From: a bacterium UBP8_UBA817
GTDB taxonomy: Bacteria > Margulisbacteria > Marinamargulisbacteria > SXXA01 > SICP01
Length of the DNA: 64,000 bases
Direction: 5' to 3'
NCBI GenBank assembly: GCA_945888435.1
Contig: CAMCZW010000004.1
Span: forward strand, 1 to 64,000
Position numbers and translations under genes: made by a program
Notes under the pieces: model-generated
What the model saw: the letters and a program-made list of their open reading frames with translations, nothing else
What the model was told of the DNA's origin: nothing
The model's database searches: none
In this document: one piece after another, positions 53,348 through 63,292 of the stretch
Numbering within the stretch: the first letter of the stretch is position 1
Layout: every line of letters starts with the position of its first letter

Positions 53348-54883
53348 ATGTCTACCCATATCAAAATATTTGACACCACATTACGCGACGGAGAACAATC
53401 CCCCGGCTGCTCGATGAATTTAGAAGAAAAATTAGAAATTGCTTATCAATTAGAACGTCTTGGCGTGGATATTATCGAAGCCGGATTTGCGATGAGCTCC
53501 AGAGGTGATTTTGAAGCCATCGAAGCCATCGCAACCCATATCCATACTCCAACCATCTGCAGCTTAGCCAGAGCTATCAAGGCCGATATCCAAGCCGCAG
53601 CAGACGCCATTAAAAAAGCAAAGCGGCAACGCATCCATACATTTATCGCAACGTCTCCAATTCATATGGAATACAAACTCAAAATGAGTCCAGAAAAGGT
53701 CATTGAAAACGCAGTAGGCGCCGTCCAATTTGCCAAATCATTTGTGCAGGATGTCGAGTTTTCATGCGAAGATGCAGGACGATCGGATAAGCACTTTTTA
53801 GTCAAAATCTTGACCGAAACCATTAAAGCCGGTGCCACTGTTGTCAACATCCCAGACACCGTCGGATATCAAACGCCAGAAGAATATGGCCAATTAATCC
53901 GGTTTTTAAAAGAAACGGTCCCAGGCATCGATAAAGTTGATATTTCGGTTCATTGTCATGACGACTTAGGATTATCAACTGCCAACGCCCTTTCTGGTGT
54001 GTTAAATGGGGCCACGCAAGTCGAATGCACCATCAACGGCATCGGAGAACGTGCTGGCAACACTGCGCTAGAAGAAATCGTTATGGCCTTGAATGTCCGA
54101 AAAGCAACCTATCAGGCTCACACCAACATCGTGACCAAAGAGATTTTCAAAACATCCAGATTAGTATCAACAATCACAGGGTCCGTGGTCCAAACCAACA
54201 AAGCCATCGTTGGCGCCAACGCCTTTGCTCACGAAGCCGGTATTCATCAGGATGGAATGCTCAAAATGCGACAAACCTATGAAATCATGGAACCAGAAAG
54301 TGTGGGGATTTCAAGCACAAAATTAGTTCTTGGAAAACACTCAGGTCGCCATGCATTTACAGATAAACTAAAAGAGTTAGGGTTCACCTTAACCGACGCT
54401 GGAATCAATAAATCATTTGAAGAATTCAAGCAATTAGCCGACAAGAAAAAGGAAATTGCCGATGAAGATATTGAAGCCATCGTTTCAAATAAAATGGCGA
54501 TTGGAGAAGACTTATTTCATATTGAAGATATCGAAGTCATCTCCAAAATCGGTCAAAAACCCAATGCCACAATCACCCTTAAAAAAGGATCCGAGCAAGT
54601 CACCAAAACAGCTGAAGGTGCAGGATCTGTAGATGCGATTTACAAAACGATCGATGAAATCGTCGGCGAAGAATTTCAACTTAAAGACTATATCGTTCAA
54701 GGTGTCACCGGTGGTACGGATGCTCTCGCAGAAGTCGTAGTCAGATTACAAGAGAAAAAGCGAACCTTTACTGGAAGAGGTGCAGCATTAGATGTATTAG
54801 AAGCATCAGCAAAAGCCTATGTTATGGCCATTAATAAATTATTAGCTGGGCGAGGAATCGAGAGAATTAAAGCTCAATTGTGA
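53348..54883 (+). CDS. leuA: 2-isopropylmalate synthase
   Basis: LeuA condenses acetyl-CoA and 2-oxoisovalerate, the first leucine step. The 511-residue enzyme has FDTTLRDGEQSPGCSM, IIEAGFAM, CHDDLGLSTANAL and NGIGERAGNTALEE. It retains the C-terminal regulatory domain for leucine feedback (GEEFQLKDYIVQGVTGGTDA). The length is normal. Its end overlaps the opposed outer-membrane-like gene by ten bases. leuC and leuD are not in the window. Confidence 0.96.
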   Translation: MSTHIKIFDTTLRDGEQSPGCSMNLEEKLEIAYQLERLGVDIIEAGFAMSSRGDFEAIEAIATHIHTPTICSLARAIKADIQAAADAIKKAKRQRIHTFIATSPIHMEYKLKMSPEKVIENAVGAVQFAKSFVQDVEFSCEDAGRSDKHFLVKILTETIKAGATVVNIPDTVGYQTPEEYGQLIRFLKETVPGIDKVDISVHCHDDLGLSTANALSGVLNGATQVECTINGIGERAGNTALEEIVMALNVRKATYQAHTNIVTKEIFKTSRLVSTITGSVVQTNKAIVGANAFAHEAGIHQDGMLKMRQTYEIMEPESVGISSTKLVLGKHSGRHAFTDKLKELGFTLTDAGINKSFEEFKQLADKKKEIADEDIEAIVSNKMAIGEDLFHIEDIEVISKIGQKPNATITLKKGSEQVTKTAEGAGSVDAIYKTIDEIVGEEFQLKDYIVQGVTGGTDALAEVVVRLQEKKRTFTGRGAALDVLEASAKAYVMAINKLLAGRGIERIKAQL

Positions 54884-56076
54884 AAGGATTCGGCAACCTG
54901 ACCAAATGTTTTCGTAGGCTGTGGGGTTCTCTGTAACCCACCCTCTCGATCTTTTTGAGCTACTTTTTTAGCAGGAATTTCAGTAAGAGGTTCATGGGTA
55001 CGGAGTTCCTCTCCATCTTTCCTTTGCTTAAGTAAGCGAAGTAGTTCAGAGTTTTCTTGCCTCATTGAGCGAGTCTCATTTTCAAATTGCTTCTTGGTAA
55101 GTAACAGATCTTTTTGAAGCAAGTCTAAAGAGTTAAGCTTTTCCTCTAAAAGTCGTCGAGACTCAGTTAAGGACTGATAACTCATCTGAATCACCTCAAA
55201 GTCCTTGGCCCGTGATCGGAGCTCCTTTTTAGAAGTTTCAAGCTGGCTTTGGGCACGTCGTGATTTTTCGTGCAAATCCCTAAAATAATTATGGCGACTT
55301 TTAAAATGAAGACCATACTCTAACAAAGGCTCGGTATCTTCAGGAAATCGGGAGACACCCTGGAGGACATCATATCGTCTAGCTTCAACCGCATGTCCAC
55401 CCTTAATCGGATGCCGATAGCCGATATGGATATCCTCTGTATCAAACTCCAAAATAAATTGGCCCTCCCCCATTTGAGTTGAAAATCCAAAAAAAATATT
55501 ATCCAAATCATCAAAAAATCCAGAAAAAACGTCCCTACTTCCCTTATCAAGTTCAGTTTGTGGCTGAGCAATACCAATATGGATTATGGCCTCATTCCAT
55601 TCAAAAGAAGTCATCAAATAATGAGAAAATAAATTTGCTTTATACGCCATTTTATTTTCCCATCTCTCTAAATGACCCGTGTCATAAATCGAATTAAATC
55701 CCGCGCCTACTTTAAAATTAGAAAGTTGATACAGATGATCCAATTCAAATAAAGTAAGTTTCATTGAACTCACAAGATTATTTAAATTAACCAATTCCAC
55801 ACCGACTTCAAGTTGTTCGATAGGAGAATAAGTAATCCCCATATCCACCCCAAAACGGCCACCCCGAAATATATCCATGCCTGCAGAAAACTCAATATCG
55901 CCTGGATCACTCATAGATAAAGCAGGAATACAAAACATTCCAGAGGGTTGAGTGACAACAATAGGAGTATCCACTAGCCCTAATGACTCATTGGGAGATG
56001 CTACTCCGAGCGCAAATAATGGCAAAGAAAAAAAAGTAGCCACCAAAAAAGCAGTTAACGATTTGATAAAGTTCAT
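54874..56076 (-). CDS. Exported protein with outer-membrane-like body and C-terminal coiled coil
   Basis: A 400-residue protein with a signal peptide (about residues 1-23, MNFIKSLTAFLVATFFSLPLF). The body to about residue 255 is rich in short beta-like strands with alternating Gly/Tyr/Phe (GGRFGVDMGITYSPIEQLEVGVEL), like outer-membrane barrels. Residues 260-350 are a charged coiled coil, and the last 40 are Pro/Thr-rich. I do not recognise the family. No close functional neighbour helps. It may be an outer-membrane protein with a periplasmic stalk, but this is an inference. Confidence 0.65.
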   Translation of the reverse strand: MNFIKSLTAFLVATFFSLPLFALGVASPNESLGLVDTPIVVTQPSGMFCIPALSMSDPGDIEFSAGMDIFRGGRFGVDMGITYSPIEQLEVGVELVNLNNLVSSMKLTLFELDHLYQLSNFKVGAGFNSIYDTGHLERWENKMAYKANLFSHYLMTSFEWNEAIIHIGIAQPQTELDKGSRDVFSGFFDDLDNIFFGFSTQMGEGQFILEFDTEDIHIGYRHPIKGGHAVEARRYDVLQGVSRFPEDTEPLLEYGLHFKSRHNYFRDLHEKSRRAQSQLETSKKELRSRAKDFEVIQMSYQSLTESRRLLEEKLNSLDLLQKDLLLTKKQFENETRSMRQENSELLRLLKQRKDGEELRTHEPLTEIPAKKVAQKDREGGLQRTPQPTKTFGQVAESFHN

Positions 56077-56131
56077 GATGTAAACAAAATACCCCCAATT
56101 AAAAAGGGTTAAACATTTTGCATAAGCTCCC

Positions 56132-56137
56132 TATAAT
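56132..56137 (+). promoter_or_regulatory. Putative -10 box of leuB
   Basis: TATAAT (56132-56137) 30 bases before the leuB start. A weak -35-like TTAAAC lies 17 bases upstream. A GGAG site lies six bases before ATG 56167 and decides the start over an upstream ATG at 56152. Confidence 0.55.
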
Positions 56138-56166
56138 ACCCACAAATAAAAATGACGGAGTTACGC

Positions 56167-57270
56167 ATGTATAAAATCGCAGTTATCGGCGGAGACGGGA
56201 CAGGTCCCGAAGTCACACAAGAAGCCGTAAAAGCACTTCACGCCATTCAAAAAAAATATGCACTTTCATTTCAATTCACATCTCTCGACTATAACGGAAC
56301 CCGCCATATGGAAACAGGCAAAATCCTAAGCGATGACGAATTAGAAGGGCTAAGACAGTACGATGCGATTCTTCTTGGGGCCATTGGCCATCCCGACGTC
56401 AAACCGGGGGTTTTAGAGCGAGGAATTCTTCTTAAAATCAGATTTGGACTAGACCAATACATTAATCTTCGCCCAGTTCAGTTATATGAAAATGTAGAAA
56501 CCCCACTCAAAAATAAAGGCCCAAAAGACATCAACTACATCGTTGTGAGAGAAAATAGTGGGGATTTATATACCGGAAAAGGCCACACAGAAAATAAAGG
56601 CACTGACAACGAAGTTGCCGTAGAAGAAATGGTCTATACCTACCATCAGGCTAAACGCTGTTTAATATACGCATTTGAAATCGCAAAAAACCGAAGAAAA
56701 GGTCAAGCTTGGGCTAATCTAAGCCCAGAAGATATTCAAAAAGGCTATACTGCCAAGCTAACACTAGTGGTAAAATCAAATGTCCTCTCCCATGTATTTG
56801 GATTATGGAATCGTGTCTACGACGAATTAAAACCGCTTTATCCAACAGTCAAAACAGACTACATCCATGTCGATGCATGTTGTATTTACATGGTCGAAAG
56901 TCCAGAACGCTTTGACGTCATCGTCACCACCAATATGTTTGGCGACATCATTACGGACTTAGCGGCCGTCACTCAAGGTGGAATGGGGATATCGCCTGGA
57001 GCCAACATCAATCCGGAAGGCGTCAGCATGTTTGAACCAATCGGTGGAACCGCACCTGATTTCACTGGTAAAAATCAAATCAATCCGCTTGCAGCAATCG
57101 GATCAGCTCAAATGATGCTCACTCACTTCAAAGAAATTGAAGCCGCAGAAGCATTAGAGGCCGCAATGAAAAAAGTCATCAAAAAAACAAAATCCATGGC
57201 TGCAGCAAAAATGGGATTTGGTACAACAGAAATTGGGGACATGATTGCCCAAGAGATTATAAATGGTTAA
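56167..57270 (+). CDS. leuB: 3-isopropylmalate dehydrogenase family enzyme
   Basis: A 367-residue enzyme of the isocitrate/isopropylmalate dehydrogenase family. It has [48 protein letters not shown] with substrate-binding Arg/Glu/Asn, [13 protein letters not shown], and [15 protein letters not shown]. Close relatives include tartrate dehydrogenase, so function is not absolutely fixed. LeuB fits with leuA 1.3 kb away. An ATG at 56152 is less likely, as GGAG precedes 56167. It overlaps the next gene by eight bases. Confidence 0.9.
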   Translation: MYKIAVIGGDGTGPEVTQEAVKALHAIQKKYALSFQFTSLDYNGTRHMETGKILSDDELEGLRQYDAILLGAIGHPDVKPGVLERGILLKIRFGLDQYINLRPVQLYENVETPLKNKGPKDINYIVVRENSGDLYTGKGHTENKGTDNEVAVEEMVYTYHQAKRCLIYAFEIAKNRRKGQAWANLSPEDIQKGYTAKLTLVVKSNVLSHVFGLWNRVYDELKPLYPTVKTDYIHVDACCIYMVESPERFDVIVTTNMFGDIITDLAAVTQGGMGISPGANINPEGVSMFEPIGGTAPDFTGKNQINPLAAIGSAQMMLTHFKEIEAAEALEAAMKKVIKKTKSMAAAKMGFGTTEIGDMIAQEIING

Positions 57271-57850
57271 TAGTAAAGAAGAATTCAGAAAAGAATCAAA
57301 AGATCGGATATCACACCTTGAAAAAAAAGAAATCCTGATTAAAAGCCAAGGGATAATCGAAAATCTCAAAAGTCTTGAGTTAATCAATCAATGTCAGCGG
57401 GTAGGGATTTTTATTCCTACCCCAAGAGAACCTCAGATTTTATCCTGGGCAAAAAGTTTAATTGACATAGGGATCATTATTTACTCACCCACATTTAACC
57501 AAGAAAATCTAACCTATCAGTTCACAGAAAGTTCACTCAAAGGATTTAGAAAAAATCCTCATAATATTCTAGAATGTGAAGATTGTATTTATGAACAAGA
57601 AGTTATGCCTGAAGTCATCCTCGTCCCAGGGCAAGCCTTCGATCGATACGGTCACCGAATTGGCCGGGGAAAAGGCCACTATGACACCCTTCTCAGTAGT
57701 CTAAAAAATAATCCGATTAAGATTGGCATTTGTTTTTCAGAGCAACTCTTTAGCTTGGTTCCCAAAGAAGATCATGACATCCCAATGGACATCATCGTGA
57801 CAGAAAAGCAGACTTATCTAACGGGGCTTCTTCTTAACGAGTCGTTTTAA
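57263..57850 (+). CDS. 5-formyltetrahydrofolate cyclo-ligase
   Basis: A 195-residue enzyme that salvages 5-formyl-THF to methenyl-THF with ATP. The motif PGQAFDRYGHRIGRGKGHYD is diagnostic, and the N-terminal RKESKDRI is typical. It overlaps leuB by eight bases and converges on hup with a 33-base overlap. It shares folate chemistry with folE/folB but is not near them. Confidence 0.92.
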   Translation: MVNSKEEFRKESKDRISHLEKKEILIKSQGIIENLKSLELINQCQRVGIFIPTPREPQILSWAKSLIDIGIIIYSPTFNQENLTYQFTESSLKGFRKNPHNILECEDCIYEQEVMPEVILVPGQAFDRYGHRIGRGKGHYDTLLSSLKNNPIKIGICFSEQLFSLVPKEDHDIPMDIIVTEKQTYLTGLLLNESF

Positions 57851-58102
57851 GGATCTACCAGGTTTAAAATAAGCCCGAGTAGATTTAGGTAACACCATCG
57901 TCTCCCCAGTCTTGGGATTACGCCCTTGACGTGAAGATCGTGTTTTAAGATCAAATGTACCAAACCCAACAATATTGACGGGTTCTTCTCCATTCAAGCA
58001 ATCCGAAATGGTATCAAACACCATCTCAGTCACATCCTTCACAACCTTGTATTGCAAGTCAAGCTTGGAAGCTACTTTTCTAATAATTGCATCTTTATTC
58101 AT
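57818..58102 (-). CDS. hup: HU/IHF-type DNA-binding protein
   Basis: A 94-residue histone-like protein that bends DNA. VNIVGFGTFDLKTRSSRQGRNPKTGE covers the beta arm with the conserved GRNPxTG. The start MNKDAIIRKVASKL is canonical, and ATG 58102 is chosen for that reason; a longer in-frame ATG at 58180 would run into the recN promoter. A basic C-terminal tail (KKKPR) is present. It overlaps the 3' end of the cyclo-ligase gene by 33 bases. Confidence 0.93.
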   Translation of the reverse strand: MNKDAIIRKVASKLDLQYKVVKDVTEMVFDTISDCLNGEEPVNIVGFGTFDLKTRSSRQGRNPKTGETMVLPKSTRAYFKPGRSLKRLVKKKPR

Positions 58103-58168
58103 AACGCCAATAATATCATCACTCCAGTAGAGGCGAAACCAATAACAAAATGTTACTATTACAAAAGT

Positions 58169-59770
58169 ATGCTCCTTCATCTCTCAATTAAAAACTTCAT
58201 TATTATCCGCACACTAGATCTTCATTTTGAAGCAGGATTAACTGTATTTACTGGAGAAACTGGTGCAGGAAAATCCATCATCATCGATGCAATTTCACTA
58301 CTCTGCGGAACCCCATCCAATGAATCCATGATTATGGAAAATGAAAGCCAAAGCATTATCGAAGGTGTCATCGATATTTCAAGAGTGGCCCCCCTGTTCA
58401 AAGAATGGACAGCTGAAAACGAAACCCAGATTACCGTCACAAGAGTCATCAAGAAAAGCAATAGAGCCATCGCCAAAATCAATGGCCAAACCATCCCCAT
58501 AAAACAGCTTCAAGAACTGATGAAGTCCGTCATTACCATTGCATCCCAACATGAATTCACTCGGTTTTTAGACTCAAAAAGTCAGCTTTTTCTACTTGAT
58601 CAATTTTTACCCCTCTCAACTCATAAAGAAATCACCGTTTATCAGACCGAACTCCAAATCCTCAAAGAAATTGAGAAGCAAATCCGAGACTTAAATGCCT
58701 TAAGTACTGACGATTCCCTCACAGAATTTTTAAAATTTCAGCTTGAAGATATTAAAAAACACGACTTTAAATTAAATGAAGAAGAAGAGCTAAGAGACGA
58801 AAAGCAAAAGCACAAAACTGCTCAAAAAGAGCATAAGGATTTCATCACCCTTCAAACGGACCTTACCACCGCCTACAATGCGCTAACTCATGCCAAACCG
58901 GTTATTTCAGATCTTCTCTCTCAATACCAAGAATCCTACCTCGCAGCCATTACAACGCTTGAGGAAATGACTCATTACATCGCAAAAAGCATGGCCCGCC
59001 CACAACGAGACCGAGACATCAACGATATCGAAAGTAGGCTGGATATCATTTTCAAATATAAAACCAAATATAAAGCCCCAACACTCAATGACTTAATTGC
59101 AAAATTAGACGGCATCAAAACCCAAATTGAAGTCAGCGAAAACCGAGAAAATAAACTCAAAGAATATGAGTCCAAAAAACAGCTCCAAACCAATCAAGTC
59201 CTAGAGCTAGCCAAAGAAATTCACACTGAAAGAGTCCAAACGGCCGCAAATGTCAGTCAAAAAATCACGGGCATCCTCAAAGATCTCAATTTTGACACTG
59301 GATCATGCACCATCAAAACAGAGTGGGATGAAAGTAATATCAAAGAAAGTGGCTGTACCAAATGCACCATTCTAATCAAACCAAGTGAAGGCCAAAAAGA
59401 AGGTCCCATTAGCGAAATCGCATCTGGGGGTGAGCTATCCCGAATTATATTGGCCATCCGAAGTTGCAGCGTCGACTTAGAAAGTCCATCCATGATGATT
59501 TTTGACGAAATTGATACAGGCGTAGGAGGCCTCACCGCTATCAAAATTGGAGAGAAGATTCAGTACTTATCTAAAAAGTCGCAAGTCATTTGTGTGACCC
59601 ATTTGCCACAAATCGCAAAGTTTGCGAATATACACTTCTCAGTATCAAAAAATACCCAAAAAAGCCCAACAGAAATTACAGCTAGGCTGTTAAAAAAAAC
59701 AGAAGTCACAGAAGAATTAGAACGTATGATTGGCGGAAAAGAAATGATCAAGGACCTCAAACGAGGGTAA
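58169..59770 (+). CDS. recN: DNA repair protein RecN
   Basis: A 533-residue SMC-like ATPase of double-strand-break repair. It has LLHLSIKNFIIIRTLDL, a Walker A FTGETGAGKSIIID and a central coiled coil, then the signature ASGGELSRIILAI, Walker B MMIFDEIDTGVGG, and VTHLPQIA. The start at ATG 58169 gives the usual first residues. It is slightly shorter than the family norm. It begins 66 bases from the divergent hup start and is followed by glmS 16 bases later. Confidence 0.94.
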   Translation: MLLHLSIKNFIIIRTLDLHFEAGLTVFTGETGAGKSIIIDAISLLCGTPSNESMIMENESQSIIEGVIDISRVAPLFKEWTAENETQITVTRVIKKSNRAIAKINGQTIPIKQLQELMKSVITIASQHEFTRFLDSKSQLFLLDQFLPLSTHKEITVYQTELQILKEIEKQIRDLNALSTDDSLTEFLKFQLEDIKKHDFKLNEEEELRDEKQKHKTAQKEHKDFITLQTDLTTAYNALTHAKPVISDLLSQYQESYLAAITTLEEMTHYIAKSMARPQRDRDINDIESRLDIIFKYKTKYKAPTLNDLIAKLDGIKTQIEVSENRENKLKEYESKKQLQTNQVLELAKEIHTERVQTAANVSQKITGILKDLNFDTGSCTIKTEWDESNIKESGCTKCTILIKPSEGQKEGPISEIASGGELSRIILAIRSCSVDLESPSMMIFDEIDTGVGGLTAIKIGEKIQYLSKKSQVICVTHLPQIAKFANIHFSVSKNTQKSPTEITARLLKKTEVTEELERMIGGKEMIKDLKRG

Positions 59771-59786
59771 GAGAGGAGGACATGCT

Positions 59787-61610
59787 ATGTGTGGAATTGT
59801 AGGTTATATCGGGGAAAGAGACGTCCCATCAATATTATTAGTAGGATTAGAAAGATTAAGTTACCGTGGCTATGATTCATCTGGAATTGCCGTTTTAGAT
59901 CATAACGAGCTCAGTTTTTGGAAAAAACTAGGCAAACTCCATGCCCTAAGTGACGAATTAGGTAAACTCACCATTAAAGGCGACATCGGTATCGGTCACA
60001 CCCGCTGGGCAACCCACGGAATCCCATCCGAAGAAAACGCACACCCTCACCTAGGTCCAAAAAAGAAAGTTGCTGTCGTCCATAACGGCATCATCGAAAA
60101 CTACCTCATCCTCAAAGAAAAGCTTCAAAAACAAGGAATGTTATTTAGGTCAGAAACAGATACCGAAGTGATATCCCATCTCATCGAATTTTTCCTAAAA
60201 GATTCGCTAGAAGATGCCATCAGGAATACCATTAAAGAGCTTTCAGGTGCATTTGCACTAGCCATTATTTCTGAAACAGAGCCTGATAAAATCATTGTTT
60301 GTAGGAAAGGAAGTCCTTTAATTATCGGAATCGGTAAAAACGAAAACTTTATCGCCTCCGACATCAATGCCATCATCCCTCACACCAAGCAAATGATTCA
60401 CTTAGACGACAACGAAATGGCCATCATTGAAAAAAACAAAGTCACCATCAAAACATTTAATGGCGAAATTGTTAACAAAGAAGTCCAAACCATCACATGG
60501 GACCCAGTGGCTGCTGAAAAATCAGGCTACGACCACTTTATGTTGAAAGAAATTTACGAGCAGCCAACAGTTGTTCGCAACATCATTTCAAAGCTCCTGG
60601 TAGATGGGAAATTTAGCTTTAACCACCTCAAACTCTCAAGGCAAGAGCTCAATAACGTAAATCGATTTATCATTCAGGCATGCGGGACCTCATGGCATGC
60701 CGGTCTGGTAATGAAGTATCTCCTGGAAAAATATGCCAGGGTCATCACAGATGTCGATATTTCATCTGAATTTAGATACCGCCACAAAGTAAACGGAATT
60801 AACGAAATTGTCATCGCACTCTCCCAATCTGGAGAAACGGCCGACACTTTAGCATGCTTAAGAGAAGCCAAAAGCAGATTCTATAAAGTACTCAGCTTTG
60901 TTAATTCAAAAAATAGCAGCATGGATAGAGAATCCGACTCGGTTATCTACACCTACGCAGGTCAAGAAATTGGTGTCGCATCCACAAAAAACTTTATTGC
61001 CCAGCTAGTAAGCACCTATATTTTCACACTTTATCTCAGCCAAATCCGGTGGACATTAACTGAAGAGGAAATTAAAGCAAAATTAGATGAGCTCAAAAAA
61101 ATCCCCGATTATATTGAGAAAATTTTGAGTGAAACAGAAAAAATAAAAAAAATCGCACTGAAATATCATAAGTGCAAAAGCTACCTATTCATCGGTAGAG
61201 GCGTAAATTATCCATCTGCCTTAGAAGGCTCGCTAAAACTCAAGGAAATCTCCTACATCCACGCTACAGGCTACCCCGCGGGAGAGCTTAAACATGGACC
61301 ACTCGCACTCATCGATGAAAACATGCCAGTAGTCTGTATCGCGCCCGAAGCAGAAACCTACGAAAAAATGATCAGTAATATCGAAGAAGTTCGGGCAAGA
61401 AAAGGTAAAACCATTGTTATTGCTACTGAAGGAAATACGGCCATCCACCACTGTGCAGATGACGTCATCTATATCCCAGAAGTATCCGAAGACCTGACTC
61501 CAATTTTGGCTGCAATCCCTATGCAATTACTCGCCTACTACACCGCAATTAATCTAGGCTGCGATGTCGATCAACCTCGAAATCTGGCCAAGAGTGTCAC
61601 TGTTGAATAA
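59787..61610 (+). CDS. glmS: Glutamine-fructose-6-phosphate aminotransferase
   Basis: GlmS makes glucosamine 6-phosphate for peptidoglycan and lipopolysaccharide. The 607-residue enzyme starts MCGIVGYIG with nucleophile Cys2, then SRGYDSSG (here YRGYDSSG) and GHTRWATHG in the glutaminase half. Two SIS isomerase domains carry QACGTSWHAG, SQSGETADTLA and ELKHGPLAL. The final DQPRNLAKSVTVE is standard. GAGGAGG lies before the ATG. No glmS ribozyme is visible in the 16-base gap. Confidence 0.97.
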   Translation: MCGIVGYIGERDVPSILLVGLERLSYRGYDSSGIAVLDHNELSFWKKLGKLHALSDELGKLTIKGDIGIGHTRWATHGIPSEENAHPHLGPKKKVAVVHNGIIENYLILKEKLQKQGMLFRSETDTEVISHLIEFFLKDSLEDAIRNTIKELSGAFALAIISETEPDKIIVCRKGSPLIIGIGKNENFIASDINAIIPHTKQMIHLDDNEMAIIEKNKVTIKTFNGEIVNKEVQTITWDPVAAEKSGYDHFMLKEIYEQPTVVRNIISKLLVDGKFSFNHLKLSRQELNNVNRFIIQACGTSWHAGLVMKYLLEKYARVITDVDISSEFRYRHKVNGINEIVIALSQSGETADTLACLREAKSRFYKVLSFVNSKNSSMDRESDSVIYTYAGQEIGVASTKNFIAQLVSTYIFTLYLSQIRWTLTEEEIKAKLDELKKIPDYIEKILSETEKIKKIALKYHKCKSYLFIGRGVNYPSALEGSLKLKEISYIHATGYPAGELKHGPLALIDENMPVVCIAPEAETYEKMISNIEEVRARKGKTIVIATEGNTAIHHCADDVIYIPEVSEDLTPILAAIPMQLLAYYTAINLGCDVDQPRNLAKSVTVE

Positions 61611-62169
61611 AGCAAACATCATACTTATCGGGTTTATGGGGAGCGGAAAAACCAGTGTCTCAAAAGCACTATCCGCTCTCTCAGGCTTCACTTTAATTGA
61701 TACAGATCAAAAAATTGAAGAACTAGAAAATACAAGCATCACACAACTATTCAATACCAGAGGTGAAGACTATTTCAGAAAACTTGAAGAATCACTATGT
61801 GAATCTCTCCTCGTAACAAAAAATAGTATTGTTTCTACAGGCGGAGGAATGATTTTATCTGAAAAAAATCAAGAACTTCTTGAAAAGATAGGGGTCATCA
61901 TCTACCTCGAAGCTAGCGTAGAAACCATCGTTTTCCGGATCAAAAACGAAACAAAACGTCCCCTATTTAGCCAAAAAACACCCCTCAACAGTCTTTCAAT
62001 ACTCTTACAAAAAAGAGAGCCTCTCTATAAAAAATTAGCCGATCTCACCGTATCCACCAACAATAAAACGGTAGAAGAAATTACCCAGAAAATATGGGAC
62101 TTTTATAATAGCAATTCTGTTGATCAAAAAGGGAGAAAAGCACTACATCATGAATCCAATGCAAACTGA
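61564..62169 (+). CDS. aroK: Shikimate kinase
   Basis: AroK phosphorylates shikimate. The P-loop is ILIGFMGSGKTSVS, with DTDQKIEE, FRKLEES and STGGGMILS, all family hallmarks. Start is uncertain: ATG 61564 gives 201 residues but overlaps glmS by 47 bases. GTG 61594 and TTG 61603 lie closer to the usual N-terminus (LLNKANIILIGF), the TTG just before the glmS stop. Its stop lies inside the aroB start region. Confidence 0.9.
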   Translation: MSINLEIWPRVSLLNKANIILIGFMGSGKTSVSKALSALSGFTLIDTDQKIEELENTSITQLFNTRGEDYFRKLEESLCESLLVTKNSIVSTGGGMILSEKNQELLEKIGVIIYLEASVETIVFRIKNETKRPLFSQKTPLNSLSILLQKREPLYKKLADLTVSTNNKTVEEITQKIWDFYNSNSVDQKGRKALHHESNAN

Positions 62170-63271
62170 AATACTTGAAATTACAAGTAAAAGCAGCCAC
62201 CCGATCTTTATCGGAACACAAATCTTAGACGATATTCCAGCCTATATTCAAAAAGAAATTAAGGCTGAAAAAGTCGTCATTATCACCAACACAAATCTTA
62301 TTGATGCCTTTGGAAATGTCCTCAAAAAAGGAATTGAATCCAAAAAGATCCATTGCACAATTATTGACATCCCATCAGGCGAAGAGCAAAAAACATTTCA
62401 AACCGTCAGCCAAATACTCAATCAGCTACTCACCCTCAAATTAGAGCGTAACGACTGCATCATCGCATTAGGTGGCGGCGTGATTGGAGACTTGGCTGGA
62501 TTTATCGCAAGCATCTATTTAAGAGGGATTCCTCTTATTCAAGTCCCAACCACCTTACTCGCTCAAGTCGATGCCTCAATCGGCGGGAAAACAGGCGTCA
62601 ATCACCCTAAAGGTAAAAATTTAATTGGAACATTTTATCAAGCAAAAGCCATTTTTATTGATACAGCGACGCTTCACTTATTACCTAAAAGAGAATTGAG
62701 AGCAGGCCTTGCTGAAATCGCCAAATATGCGATTACCCTCAACACCCCTCTATTCCATTACATGACTAAGCATCTCAAGGAAATTATCAAATTTTCACCA
62801 AGTCAGTCTCAAGAGATATGGCAACACATGATTAAAGAATCCGTCAAAAATAAAGTATCAATTGTAAGCGAAGACGAAAAAGAATCTGGAAAGAGAGCAA
62901 TCCTCAACTTTGGCCATACTATCGGCCACGGTGTTGAAGCCGCCACCAATTTCAAGACTTTTCTACACGGGGAAGCAGTCGCCATTGGAATGCTCATCGA
63001 AACCGAAATTGCCGAAAAATTATCTCTAATTTCTAATGAAGAAGCTAAAAAGATTAAAGGCTTTTTAAATTCCCTCTCGTACGAAGAAACAAATCTGCAC
63101 GCTACACCAGAAAAAATTATTGAAAAAATGCAAATGGACAAAAAAGTAAAATCCGGAAAACTTCACTATGTACTTCCAACAGAAATCGGAAAAACTATCA
63201 TTAGCAATCAAGTTTCAATTGATATCGTAAAAGAATTACTAGCAAAATATTGCTCAGATGCTACACTGTGA
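62150..63271 (+). CDS. aroB: 3-dehydroquinate synthase
   Basis: AroB forms the first carbocycle of the shikimate pathway from DAHP. The 373-residue enzyme has PSGEEQKTF, ALGGGVIGDLAGFIAS for NAD, VPTTLLAQVDASIGGKTGVN, and zinc ligands around KRAILNFGHTIGHGVE. I start at ATG 62150, preceded by GGGAG; ATG 62159 is an alternative. It overlaps aroK by 20 bases. Confidence 0.95.
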   Translation: MNPMQTEILEITSKSSHPIFIGTQILDDIPAYIQKEIKAEKVVIITNTNLIDAFGNVLKKGIESKKIHCTIIDIPSGEEQKTFQTVSQILNQLLTLKLERNDCIIALGGGVIGDLAGFIASIYLRGIPLIQVPTTLLAQVDASIGGKTGVNHPKGKNLIGTFYQAKAIFIDTATLHLLPKRELRAGLAEIAKYAITLNTPLFHYMTKHLKEIIKFSPSQSQEIWQHMIKESVKNKVSIVSEDEKESGKRAILNFGHTIGHGVEAATNFKTFLHGEAVAIGMLIETEIAEKLSLISNEEAKKIKGFLNSLSYEETNLHATPEKIIEKMQMDKKVKSGKLHYVLPTEIGKTIISNQVSIDIVKELLAKYCSDATL

Positions 63272-63292
63272 GCACTTTTACCAAGGTGACAT

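Noticed and set aside
59771-59786. glmS ribozyme
   Set aside because: Only 16 bases separate recN and glmS, far too few for the ribozyme.
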